From Apricaphanius iberus (Eukaryota > Chordata > Actinopteri > Cyprinodontiformes > Aphaniidae), in assembly GCA_028564705.1 (NCBI GenBank), contig JAPXFQ010001300.1, forward strand, positions 45,309 to 109,308: DNA of 64,000 nt. Direction: 5' to 3'. Position 1 is the stretch's first letter, and every line of letters begins with the position of its first letter. A model generated the notes under the pieces. It made no database searches. It saw only the letters and a program-made list of their open reading frames with translations, and was not told where the DNA came from. The translations under genes and the position numbers were made by a program. Below, in pieces: positions 11,940-23,147 of the stretch.

Positions 11940-14135
11940 TGCCCCTCCCCCACATTAAAAGGTCAGCGCGAGGGGGGGTTAAAGTGGTGGGGGGGGCAGG
12001 GATTAAAAGGTCAGCGCAAGGGGGGGGTTAAAGTGGGGGAAGGGGAGGGGGACTTCCGGAGGAGGAAGGGGGGTTAAGGTTCACCCACAGGGCAAAAACT
12101 TTATGTCAAACGCTCGTCAAACTGGTATTGACGAGCGTCCTTTCCTAACATGCTTTGGTAGGAAAGGAGGAGTCGGGGATTTTCTGCTTTTAAATAGAGA
12201 AAAAGAACCATCGGCACTCTTTTCTTTAGAAAAGGGACAGAGCCGGTCGGACGGGGTTGTGATTCATCTGTGATCGGCCTAAAAAAGGTGACAACCCATC
12301 TATCTTTAAAATAAAATTTCTAAACTCTACGTAACTTTAAACAAATTCCCTACATATAGCACGTTTTATTTTTTAATCTTAACTTTAAGCAAAAGTTCAT
12401 AGATGCATGACAATTGTAAACAAATTCCCTCCTTATAGCGCGTCTATTTTATTCTAAACAATAGACTCTAAATACTAAATTCCCCAAATGCATGATAATT
12501 AAACTTTGATTAAACTCTAAACTTTAAGCAACTTTAAACACATCTCCCTATGCATGATGATTAAATTATTAATACCTTTAAAAACAACTTTAAAAATAAA
12601 TTTAAACTGCATCCGTTTAGGGTTTTTTATACTAAAACAACTACTTTCTGTGTGTTATATATGCTGAACAAAAAAAAAAACATTTTACCGTGGTTTATTT
12701 TGAAAAGCACACTTCCTCAATGTGTGTACAATTCTCTACTTGACATCAATAAAGAGATGGAAAGCTTGTTTAACTTATAGCAAAACATAGAATTAGACTT
12801 TCTCTAACCTCAAAAAATGGTTTGCAATGAACCTCCGCAGAGGAAGAAGATAGAAAGAAAGAAATGGTTAAACAGAGTGAAAAGCGAGGACAACAGATCC
12901 TACTGTTTTCCAACTCAGAGAAGAGAGTAATTTTGCTCCAGCAAGAAAGGTTCTGTCTATTTTAGAAAAAAAACATGGTTAGAGCATGCAAAACTCTGCT
13001 TAAAAATGTAAACAGTAGTTGAAAGGTTGAATTCCGGTACATTCTAAAATCGTTTCGATGGAAAAAATCTTTCCAGGCTATGGTTCGTTTTTCGAAACGC
13101 AAGAATGAAGTTTAAAGGCAGGCTGAACAAACTACTTTCTCAAGTCCCCACCTCTATGCAAAGACTCCTCCCTCGGTTGTAACTGAATATTAATAACCAC
13201 TCTGTCTGTCTCAAAAACATCTTCTCACGACCCATCTAGGCCCAAGTTACCATCAGCGGCTGGTGCAGGGTGTTATGCGCACACACACACACACCACCTA
13301 ATTGTGTTTCCATGTCTTGTGGGGACTCATCTCATTGACATAATGCTTTCCGTAGTGCCTTACCCTAACCTTAACCACACACATAAACAAACATTTAATC
13401 AAATGGTGCCTGGACTTCAGCGTGACCCCCAAAAACCTGTCGTTAATCAATTGCAGATGCTTTCTGAACTATGTAGGTTTCATGCGCTTTTATGTGGGAT
13501 CAAAACGGACGTCCCTCTGCAGCTGTGTATAGGTGTGCATACCAAACGCTGTTTTCATTAATACATCAAACGCATGTTTTTAGCAGTGATATTGCACCTT
13601 GTATTACACTACAGTAAATACCTAGATCTGATCATATTCTGTAACATTAGGATAGTCTGGTTACGGTAAGCTCGCTGATTATCATGTCTCTATCTATTTG
13701 CATTACGTTTAGTCTAATGTTTAGTTTTAAACCGCTCTTTGGAGTATGGGAGACACGCAATTTCAGTCTGCTGTGTAACGCACTTTCGTATGGTTTGATT
13801 AACAATAAAGTGGACTAAGATATAAATCTACAAATTCCGACATGTCTAGACTCAACTTTCCATTAATTTTGACTCTAAATTGCTAATGATCATAAAAGGT
13901 TATAGCAGCTATATAGCTATATAAGTATATAGCGGGTTTGAAAGGGAACTAAACGGACCCAGCCAAATCTGTATGTGTACGTTTGTGAACGTATGACAGA
14001 AAAAGTTTTATTCCGTCAAGCTGAGAGCGCTCTCTCTCCATCTCAAAACACCTTGTCATGAGCTATCTGGGTTCGAGTTACCATCATTAGCTGTTGGAGG
14101 GTGTTACACACACACACACACACACGCACACACCC
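11940..14135 (+). repeat. large unclassified repeat, copy 1
   Basis: Matches 61370-63785 in the same orientation over most of its length. Shared pieces in order: G-rich lead; TGTCAAAC..CTCGTCAAACTGG; GTAGGAAAGGAGGAGTCGG; CTTTAAAC...CCCCAATGCATGATAATTA; TTCTCTACTTGACA; ATAGTCTGGTTAC; AATAAAGTGGACTAAGA; CATTTGTGAACGTATGAC-like; CATGAGCTATCT. About 90 bp with CTGTCTCAAAACATC...CCATCTAGG near 13195 is a second version of the end segment. No protein family recognised. Confidence 0.6.
13262..13440 (+). repeat. (CA)n and 'ACCCTAACCTTAACC' MITE fragment inside copy 1
   Basis: (CA)n at 13278-13293, followed by TTTCCATGTCTTGTGGGGAC and TACCCTAACCTTAACC, wording of a common fish MITE. It is absent from the second copy, so it probably inserted after the copies separated. 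Family by memory only. Confidence 0.45.
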
Positions 14136-15795
14136 TTGCTAAGTCTAGACAAAACTTTTCACCCTTTAAAAGGTAAAAAAATGTGTTTAGTTCCTAAGGG
14201 TAAACTAATTTGAGATGTTGTGGTTGTTAAAGGTAGGTATTTGAGTGTTAAAAGGTAAGCATAAGGATACTTACTTAGTTCCTTGGTAACAGTTTAAAAA
14301 ATATGTTGGGTTAATTTCTAAGAGTTAATCATTTTTTTTTATTTAAGCAGGTAAGTATTAAAAGGTTCGTCATATTAGATTGTAGGTATAAGGTGTCTCT
14401 AAGATCTATAGAATTTTTTTATTTGAACAGGTGAAGAAATCTGAAGATTTAATCTATTTTAGCTTTGGAAGGTAAGTATTAAAAAGTATTCTTGCCTCTA
14501 TTTAATTTTCCTTTTTCACAGGTGGAAGATAATTTTTTTATGGTAAATTCAGCGTTAGAGTTTTCTATTTGAAAGTTAAGTATTAAAAGTTAATTATTAG
14601 GCTTTGGGGATTGATAGGGAGCTAGTTAAGGAACGAGAGGGCTGACCTAGTCTGAGCAGGACCAGTCACAGCAAGCTCTGTCCTTCCTTAACCCAAGACC
14701 ACCATCCATCAGGGAGGAAGAAAGTTAACACTAGAAGTCCCAGAGTTTTCTAACCCTCCTTTAGCCAAGAGCCAGCTAACTGGCTACTCTTTTGGCTATC
14801 GTTAGCATCAATTCATGTGTAAATGTGGTCATTACCTGAGCAATCTGCATGGGAGTGGGGGTGAATAGTTGCGGGTGTGGGGGAAGGAGGGCTCCTTTCA
14901 GTCTGTAGTGCAGCATAGTTGTTTGCACACAGCATTTCAGCAGGAAGATTTTGATCTCAAATCTTGGTCGCTGCTGAAAACTGTTTTTCTCGTGTGGGTT
15001 CTAATACTTATATTCTAAAAAATGTCTTGGCCTCCCCAATCTGTCTTCAAGTGGGACTATATCTGAGTTTTCTCCATCCCACTTATCTCAGACTTGTAAT
15101 AAAATGAAATATACACCTGGATCAGTCTATAGTCTGGTTAACAGAATAAACCGACTGGGTTGTTATTCACTCAAGCAGTTTTTAGAACACACATTGATCT
15201 ATTTTTTATGCTTCCTATTTCACCACTTCAATATTTACGTGAACATTTTACTTGAGTGTAAAAATTATTACAACAACTGTGAGTTACAGAGTTCAATAGT
15301 TTGCCTTTTCCACAGATTTTCTAGTTTGCAGCTGGAACATAGTTAGTTTAGGCCAGCCTGCACTATTCATATATCTCAGACCTGTCTTTTTGTCAAGTTG
15401 GTCTTCAACACATTTTGTTAATCATTAAAGTGTTGAAAACTTTATACAAAATACTAAGCAATATTATTTGCTAGAATTGCTAATAACAGTTATAAGACGG
15501 CAAGTAGGCCTACCAAATCCCATTGGTTTTCCAACGTGCTATTGGAACACAGATAAAGTCGGATGGCACGTTGTTCTGACTTGAAACGTTCAGGGCAAAT
15601 GAATGCGGATTAACAGCATAAATAAATGTGTCTTCTTTTAGCCCATCTGATAATAACTTTGTAGGTTATGGAAGAGGACAAACAAAAAAGCTCTTCCTTG
15701 ATGCCTAGCCTAAAGAGATCCTTGATCCTCAGAATCCTTGAAAATAGTCACTCGTAGCTAAAGAAAACTCCTTGGTGATGACTGGTTTTCTGTTT
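14136..15795. other. no recognised gene
   Basis: Contains several spaced TAAGTATTAAAAG words at 14230-14600 (GGTAAGTATTAAAAGG repeated with drift), suggesting an old imperfect tandem array. No conserved frame. Confidence 0.4.
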
Positions 15796-15802
15796 TCACT
15801 AA

Positions 15803-16389
15803 GGCCACGTCCACACTAAGCCGGGTAATGCCTTAAACGTATAATTATTTAGTCTACACCCCCCTATCGTCCACACTAACCCGGCGTTGTTTAAGGTCTG
15901 TGGCCGGATAACTATTAGCCGGGTAAGAGAGCCGTGTAAATCTTAATTCAAAGGCTAAGCGAGCTAGTGTGGACAGCTTCCCCGGATAATGAAAGGAAGT
16001 GGCGTCAATGAATGCTGCGTCAATAACAATATGACACTACAGACAAAGACAACAGCGAAGAGTAATAAATGGATTTCATCGTCTGTCCACACCAAAAACT
16101 CTCTCTTCTTCTGAGCAGCTATTGTTCTCTTAGGTTAACGGGACAAGCAGATATGTACTGTGCTGTAGAGCTTCTTGTATATATTATGTAGGCGCCTGCG
16201 GCACGTAGGTTATACGCGTTTTCCGTTCGTCTTTTCGCGCATGCCCAGTATTTGCACAGGTCTGTATGTGATTGTGCAATCATGGGAACTTAAACTGACC
16301 TTAAACGGGGCGTAAATGCTCGTGTTGAGTGGATAACATTAGGCATCTAACTCCCCGTATAACCTTATCGGCTTAGTGTGGTCGTAGCC
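15803..16389 (+). mobile_element. PIF/Harbinger-type MITE, 587 bp
   Basis: Inverted ends GGCCACGTCCACACTAAGCC and ...GGCTTAGTGTGGTCGTAGCC, flanked by TAA on both sides (15800-15802 and 16390-16392), the TWA-type 3-bp duplication of PIF/Harbinger. A second copy in opposite orientation, 588 bp with TTA duplications, is at 50853-51440. No coding capacity. Confidence 0.85.
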
Positions 16390-16991
16390 TAAGAATACCA
16401 CAGTGGACGGCAGTGATTCCAACACTAACCCTTCAGAAATTGATGGTCTGATTCAAAGTATTACTTCCTCACTGCGTTTGGCACTAGACAGTGTAGCTCC
16501 CTTAAAAAAGAAGGTAATCAGCCATAGGAGGTTGGCTCCCTGGTTTAGTGCAAAGTTGCGTACTTTAAAGCAGAATACTAGGAAATTGGAGAGAAAATGG
16601 CAACCTACATACTTAAATGATTCCTTTCTAACCTGGAAAAATAGTCTACTACTTTATAAAAATGCCCTTCGACAAGCAGCATATTTCTCATCATTAATAG
16701 AGGTAAATAAAAATAATCCTAGGTTTCTTTTTAGTCCAGTTGCCAAACTCACACAGAGTCATAGCTCTGTTGAGCCAACTATTCCCCCTTCTCTCAGTAG
16801 TAATGACTTTATGGGATTCTTCATAAAATATATAAAATAAAATAAATACATTCTATTAAAAATAAAATCTTTGGCGTTCTCCCAAACATGATTAACTCTC
16901 TTTCAGTAAATGAGGCAGTATCCGAGAGAACTGTAGAACCATGTCTATGTCTGCACCGTTTTCAATTCCGTTGAACTTTCGGAATTATCAC

Positions 16992-17150
16992 CAGTGTTGG
17001 GCAAGTTACAAAGAAATTGTAATATATTTCACATTACTAGTTACAATGTCAAAAATGTAATATGTTTGCAATCCATATTACTGTCTTAAAAGTGTAACTG
17101 AGTTACATTACTTTAAGTTACTTTTGGCTAAATATCTTAAATATTTAACA
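16992..17150 (+). repeat. 'CAGTGTTGGGCAAGTTAC' element end
   Basis: Starts CAGTGTTGGGCAAGTTAC and continues with GTAATATAT..ATTACTAGTTAC and AGTTACATTACTTTAAGTTA, wording of the inverted ends of a common fish DNA transposon. The other end was not found locally. A similar right-hand end is at 36830-36968. Confidence 0.5.
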
Positions 17151-17482
17151 TGACTTCTAACCACTGTAACTTATCCATTTACATTTTACACAAGTGTCAC
17201 ACCAGAAATACTGTATTTTTAACACTATTTTATTAAAATTAAGTCTCAAGTTCCTTTGCATGCCTTCTATTTCATGGTAATGTTTGCGTAGTTGAATTTT
17301 TAATATTATGATTAATCTGTTAGTATTATTAACACTGAGAGCCGAGGGTGTTAAAAAGGGAAGATGAAGATGGGCCAGAAAGCAGGTGTTGAGTTCACAT
17401 GGCAACCGAGGTTAGAGATTTTTTTTCTTATATACTTAATTTTGAGAGTGTGGTCGGATTTTGAGACTCTTAATAAATGAGA

Positions 17483-18205
17483 GAGATTTCTTTAAACGTT
17501 AGGAGGTTTTAATATGATTTGAATTGATCATGCAGGAGGACAGTAACACATCACAGTAAATGTAGAATACTGACCTGTCTTGGTCTTGCTACAACAAGCT
17601 TATATTATTACTAGCAACCTTGGTCTATCTATTCTACTCGATAAAGTACAACTCTCAAGATGAAAATCAGAGACTTTGTGGTGCCTTACTCTTAGATTAG
17701 AAAGCTGAGAACTTTGTATATCTTTAAGGATGCCCGGTCGAAGAACCATCTCCATGGTAACACAGGATATGGACTATCATTATCAAAACTCTCTGACCAT
17801 GACTTGGGTAAAGTCGTCACTCAATAAGACTAATCATTCAAACTGATACTACAACATTAGGTAAACCAGGTCACAGTTGATTACAAAGTACAGAAAGTAC
17901 ATAACATTAAATTCTTTCCACCACAGAGAGTTTATCTTATTGTGTTACAACTTAACCCAAGCCATTGCCATTGTTTTGTATTTGCCAAGGTTCACTTACT
18001 CCCAGCTAAAGAGCCAAGTGCCTTCATCCTGAGAAATTCCCACCCTGAGAGAAGAGTTTTTCTTTAGAAAAAATATATGCAAGGTTGCTGATTCTAATAA
18101 ATACTTATTTTCATTTGAGCTTGGGCGAGGCAGTATTCAGCATTCACTGTGATCAATTGAAATATAATTAAAACCTCCAAGATAAAATGAAGTAATCTCT
18201 CTCAC
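17483..18205. mobile_element. 0.72-kb element with long inverted ends
   Basis: The left arm GAGAGAGATTTCTTTAAACG...GGAGGTTTTAAT..GAATTGATCA is mirrored by the right arm TGATCAATTGAAATATAATT.AAAACCTCC...AATCTCTCTC. Arms are roughly 55 bp. No clear target duplication and no conserved coding frame. It sits in the gap of the LINE. Confidence 0.6.
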
Positions 18206-18834
18206 CTCTTTTTTTAAAATGCCTTTTTCCCACTACAGTTTGTTAAATCTAATCAAAAGAAGGTGCTGAAAGCGCTCATCACAAAGATGAGACTCTGATG
18301 TCAGGAACAGGAAGTGGATGGTGGATCTTGTAGGGATCAAGGGAACAGCGCTAGGCCGGTTTAAATCATATCTGTCCGACAGATTCCACTTTGTTCATGT
18401 CAATACTAAATCTTCTTCACACTCAAGGGTTACTTGTTGAGTACCACAGGGTTCTGTGCTTGGATAGATTCTCTTTACTATATATATGCTTCCATTTGTT
18501 AAAATAATTAGACAACATAGAATGAATTTCCACAGTTATGCTGATGATACAAAATTATATTTAACCATAAAACCTGATGAAACCAATCAGTTAGGTAGAT
18601 TACGAGCATGTCTGAAAGACATAAAAACCTGGATGAAGTTTCTACTCTTAAATTCAGACAAGATAGAAGTTGTTGTCTTTGGACAAGAACCAGACCACAT
18701 TTCTCCTGTTTTGGCTTCTCTCCACTGGCTCCCTGTTGAATCCGGAATAGAGTTTAAGATCCTCCTCCTTACTTATAAAGCCCTTACTAATCAAGATCCA
18801 TCGTACATCAGATATCTGATTGTTCCATATGTTC

Positions 18835-19382
18835 TGTGGTAATTCTGTATAAGGTTTAAACTTTTATTATTCAGAAGGTAAAAGACTGTTTATATAGTTT
18901 GCATGGTTGTAAAAATGGGTCTGTCACTATTGTTTATGCAGGTAAGCTTTTAAGTCATAAAACTCTGGGGTGAGTTTTATTGCAAGCTGTAAAAAACAGG
19001 ATGTCTGTAGATTTAGGGTGTTGCCATAAAACCATAAACTCAGAATGAGCTTTTAAGAAAAGACGTCTCACCCATATGACTGTATAATTTTCTGACAGCC
19101 AATAAGAGCTAAGAGACTGTTTGGAAATGATCTGATTGGAGTAAGATTCGAGGGAGAAGAAACGCCTAGAGGCCCGGTTGTCTATAAAGCTGTGAAATGA
19201 AGATCAGTTAATTGTTCAGATTTCTTTAAATCTGGACCACAGGGGAACGACGGGGGCAAAATTCCTCTGTAAAACTGCAATTTGTTAATCTGTTCAAAAT
19301 AAATGTTAAACTGGAAATTGGCTCCATTTTGTCTCTGCTTGAACATGCATTGAATTACTTATGATAATTATTTAATTCAACA
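18835..19382 (+). mobile_element. solo LTR, family 1, copy 1 (548 bp)
   Basis: Starts TGTGGT and ends TTCAACA, flanked by GTTC on both sides (18831-18834, 19383-19386). It has CTATAAAGC near 19180 and AATAAATG near 19300. Removing it and one GTTC rejoins the LINE protein in frame. Sister copy at 55249-55790. No internal retroviral sequence is attached. Family (Ty3-like or ERV) not determined. Confidence 0.9.
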
Positions 19383-20346
19383 GTTCCTAACAGAGCACTT
19401 CGTTCTCAGTATTCAGGTCTACTGGTAGTTCCTAGGATTTCTAAAAGTAGAATGGGAGGCAGATCTTTTAGTTATCAGGCTCCTCTCCTGTGAAACCAGC
19501 TCCCAGTTTTAGTCCGTGAGGCAGATACTGTCCGTTTTCAAGACTAGGCTTAAAACCTACCTTTTTGATAAAACTTCTAGTTAGTGGCTTAGGTTATCCT
19601 GAGCTATTGTTTTTTAGCTATGCTGCTATAGGTTTAAACTATTGGAGGACAGACTGACCGCTTTTCTTCTCTCTTCTACTTTTCTCTTCTACCACTCTCC
19701 AGATATATTTTTTCTGCTGTTACTGCGATTGTTAACCGAGTTTTCTCTCAGTATTATTCTCCCCATAGAAACTTCCCACGGTCTGGTACCCTGCTCAACT
19801 ATAAAGTCCCCTGCTGGATAGGGAACATCTAGTTGATGTTCTAAGTCACTGATCATCCTCCAGGCTGTCTCTCTGTCTTCTCAGACCCCCAAACGGCCGT
19901 GGCAGATGACTCCTTGTACTGAGCCAGGTTTCTTCCTGTTAAAGGGGAGTTTTTCCTCTCCACACTCGCTACATGCTTGCTCAGTATGAGGTATTGCTGA
20001 GGAATAGCTGTGGTTGGAATCTGCATGATCCAGGCACAACCTCACCTCGATGACTCATCGTAATCTGCTGGGATTCCTTCCATAGAAAGCTTTTAACTGA
20101 TTGGAATGTTTGTATAATTGTATTGAAATCACTTTTGTTGTAAAGTGCCTTGAGATGAAATTTATTTTTTATGAATTGGTGCTATATAAATAAAAGTGAA
20201 TTGAATTGAATATGTAATTTGTGCAAAAGCCAAATCAGCATAGGCAGACACTTCTAACATATGTCAACCTCTGCTATGCATAATCACATGCACTTAAAGT
20301 ATCCTCTACTTGTACTGTCAAATAACCCACCACCCACAAACATCAA

Positions 20347-20374
20347 CCCCCCCCCCCCCCCCCCCCCCCCCCCC
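20347..20374 (+). repeat. poly-C run (28 C)
   Basis: An uninterrupted C28, followed about 110 bp later by a G12 run. Such runs are error-prone in sequencing, so the length is approximate. Confidence 0.85.
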
Positions 20375-22145
20375 ACAAGCACCAACGCTGTGGGTTTAAA
20401 CCAGCATGGGGGAGGTAATGGCTGTTATCTTATTTTCTTTTCAATGACATTCCTTGTTACATGTTCATTGCTGGCTTTATGGGGGGGGGGGGGAACCGAC
20501 CAATATTGCCTTTGCATAATTACTATAATGGATAATTAAAGAATACTTACACTGTAATGTAAATTAGAAGTTTAATGTAAAAATATATATTTTTACACCT
20601 ATTTTGAATTATACCCAAATACAAATACTCCCCCCATTGACAAATACAAATATATATACAAATACTCAAATAATCTCCATGCTAAATCACAATACTAAAA
20701 TAATATCCAAAGAACACCCTCGATTAAAAAGAACTGTCTTATTTTTATTTGCTGCCGGTTGGGGTTCATTTACCTATAACTGAATTTGAGGGGAAATAGT
20801 TGACTGAGCAAAGATGGAGCCGAGTAATGTTAACAGTTGTTTAAATAGGTTAAAACAAGGCTTGTGTAGGTATGTTGAATTGTATGCAATTATAAGTTAT
20901 TTCTAGAAAGAGTGCAGAGCAGGTGTTACTGTTGGTTCACAGATATGTGCTCTCAGATCAGTCTCACTGAGCGCTCAAATTGGTGGCACAAATATTACAC
21001 CATAAAAATCCTTAAAGCAGTTTTATTTGATCTATGTGAACTGGGGCCAATGTTAGATCTACAGCCTCGTTTGAACAGTGCACCCCCCCACCCCCCCATC
21101 TTCATTTCATATGTCAAAAACAGTCCTGCATCAATAGCTCTTCTGTTTATTTGTGAACCCAAATTAATATTTTGCAAGGATCATACTTTTTAAAACACAC
21201 CTTTTTCATTAAGCTTTAAATAACTAGGGGTGCTTAATATGTCTGCTTTAATTTAGTATTGTTTGTTTTAATTATTTGCTTGTTTTAATAATTTTGTTTG
21301 AACAATTCTAGTCTTATTGTTGCTTCAAAACGTAATCAACAAGTGAAACTTTGTTGTTATCTGTTTTATCGCTTGTGCTGTTTTTATTTTTGACTGTTCT
21401 TGTTACACAATTTCTTTTTGCAACTGTATTTTTGTCTCATGTGAAGCACTTTGACTAAGTAAAGCACTGTAGATAAACACTGAGTTATTGATTAACTGAT
21501 TGATTGAAATAAAATGGTTTTCTCTGCCTCCACGTGTCTGTAGATGTATCTGTAGAATTGCTTTCTCCGCCTCTTGGTTTTCATGGGCACCTGTGAAACA
21601 CCCTATATTAGCCATCTTAAATCAATGCAGAATATTCACTAGACACTTTGCATTGACTGTTTATGGCAGAAAATGTAGGTGTAGGAGGTGGGATATGATC
21701 CAAAAACACCTGAGCACATTTCTAGGGAGAGAGGGATTCATAAAGCGGAAAGTGAGTGCAGCAGTTGCTGATCTTAAAGTTGCTGAGCTAATAACGGTTT
21801 TAGTAAGGATTCTATGCAAAGTTTTATGAATGAGACCCCTTCTAATATCTATAAAAGAATACGCATGGAAAACAGCCTTCGCACATAGCAGATGACTTTT
21901 AAAGGTAAAGAGTAGAATAGGCTGAGTTTCCAACTCAATCCAACAGCTACTATGTACCACTGAATGTTTAGAGGCTGGTCATCTTATAAACCAAGCACTG
22001 GGTTCATTAGAATTAGATAATGTATTGTTGGACCGACAGCCCAACCTTTAAGCAGGGATACTACTTTAGCAGGTAATGGTGTTTCTTTTCTTTGTGTAGT
22101 AACATAGCCGACCACACTGCACGCCCACCTGGAACAAAGGAAGAT

Positions 22146-22151
22146 TTTATT
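22146..22151 (-). terminator. possible polyadenylation signal AATAAA for the slc41a2-like gene
   Basis: The first AATAAA I see on the minus strand below the stop codon lies about 830 bp downstream. The intervening 3' region includes a decayed LTR fragment. Purely positional evidence; the true 3' end is unknown. Confidence 0.25.
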
Positions 22152-22489
22152 GACTTTGTTGCTCAACATGCTGCGTGTTTTCATAATACGGGTATATGCG
22201 CAATGCTCTGGCAGTACATCACTATGAAGAGGTTTTTTTTTTTTTTTTTTTGAAGAGTTTCTGCATGCTCCCATGCCATTGTCTGCAGTTACTCACAGCA
22301 CCGGCTGCATCATTCGAGTTTAGTTTCTTCATCCTGCCCCATGCTCCTTTAAATATGAATAAGGCAATGAGTTTTGACACAGACAGATTTCAGTATATTG
22401 ACTATAATAAAAATCACATTTCATACTTTTTCCAGACTGTCAATGGTCTGTATATAATCCACCATAGGAACTGTTGGCTCTAGCATCCC

Positions 22490-22860
22490 ATGCTAGAGAA
22501 GGAAGAACAAAGAAAGTATTCACATGACTTATTCTCCTCCCACCAAACCGTTATTCCCAAGGATTCCTGATTTATAGCCGTACCATAAAGTACTTTTATG
22601 GCCCGTCCTCCCTGGTCTGTTTTTCATCCCTATCTCTAAACATCCTGCTTTTACAGCCTGCAATAAACGTACCCAAGAGTTTTATGACTTAAAAGCTTAC
22701 CCCAATAAAAAATACTGATAGACAATAAAAGTTTTTACAACCCTGCATAATAGAAAAAACAGACTTTTACCTTCTAAATGCTTACTAAAGTTTATATAAA
22801 ACATATTTAATACGAGACTGTATATAAAATAGCCCCAAAAAATATAACATACAACAGAAC
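22490..22860 (-). repeat. decayed family-1 LTR, copy 3
   Basis: Reverse complement of the first part of the family-1 LTR: TTTTATGACTTAAAAGCTTACC, TTTTACCTTCTAAA and CTAAACATCCTGCTTTTACAGCC are shared with 18850-18990 and 55270-55430. It lies 120 bp below the stop codon of the slc41a2-like gene in the same direction, so it could contribute to the 3' UTR. Ends not defined. Confidence 0.6.
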
Positions 22861-22979
22861 CCTTGCTTTGAAAAAAAGAGATATCTTTGTTGTCCTATTT
22901 TCTGTTTTACTGTGATTTTGCTGTTTATGGCTCTGCCCCTGTTTGTCATTGTTTGGTTACGCTCTTGAAATTATACACA

Positions 22980-23147
22980 TCATGGGCCACCAATACACCA
23001 CAGCAAGAGGAAAGCAAGAGACAGAAGAGCAGTTCCAAGAAGATCTCCAAGGGCTGTGAGGTAAGGAATCGAGTAACTATCTGGATCTTTGCCCCTCCTC
23101 CACAGACAGTGGACCATGCAGTCAGCCATTGTCAGCAGGAAGAAGAC
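22980..23147 (-). CDS. slc41a2: slc41a2-like coding exon 10 and stop (aa 453-507)
   Basis: Acceptor [30 protein letters not shown], then [20 protein letters not shown], a final hydrophobic helix, and WCIGGP before TGA at 22982-22980. ADxMVH..W..GKDPD and [13 protein letters not shown] are conserved in the family. Other members usually continue after IG with a short acidic tail; here the chain stops two residues later. Confidence 0.93.
   Translation of the reverse strand, partial: VFFLLTMADCMVHCLWRRGKDPDSYSIPYLTALGDLLGTALLSLAFLLLWCIGGP

Larger units (their letters stand above)
16393..20212 (+). mobile_element. L2-like LINE, interrupted
   Basis: Coding remnants: an inter-domain segment at 16403-16840 (SVAPLKKK, RLAPWFSAKLR, ALRQA) and a reverse transcriptase around 18310-18690 with GIKGTALGRFKSYLSDR and the catalytic YADD at 18537-18548. 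A C-terminal part (ASLHWLPVES) runs into the solo LTR at 18835 and resumes in frame at 19383 (PNRALRSQYSGLL, then FKTRLKTYLFD). The 3' UTR carries AAAGTGCCTTGAGATGAAAT and a GAATTGAATTGAAT tail. Bases about 16992-18300 are foreign insertions with loss of part of the LINE. Inactive. Confidence 0.8.
20213..22480. other. no recognised gene; LINE-like 3' end near 21400-21510
   Basis: 21425-21510 carries GTGAAGCACTTTGACTAAG and AAAGCACTGTAGATAAACAC, like a LINE 3' end. A C/A-rich patch lies near 21078. The rest shows no conserved frame. It also holds the possible poly(A) signal of the gene. Confidence 0.4.
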
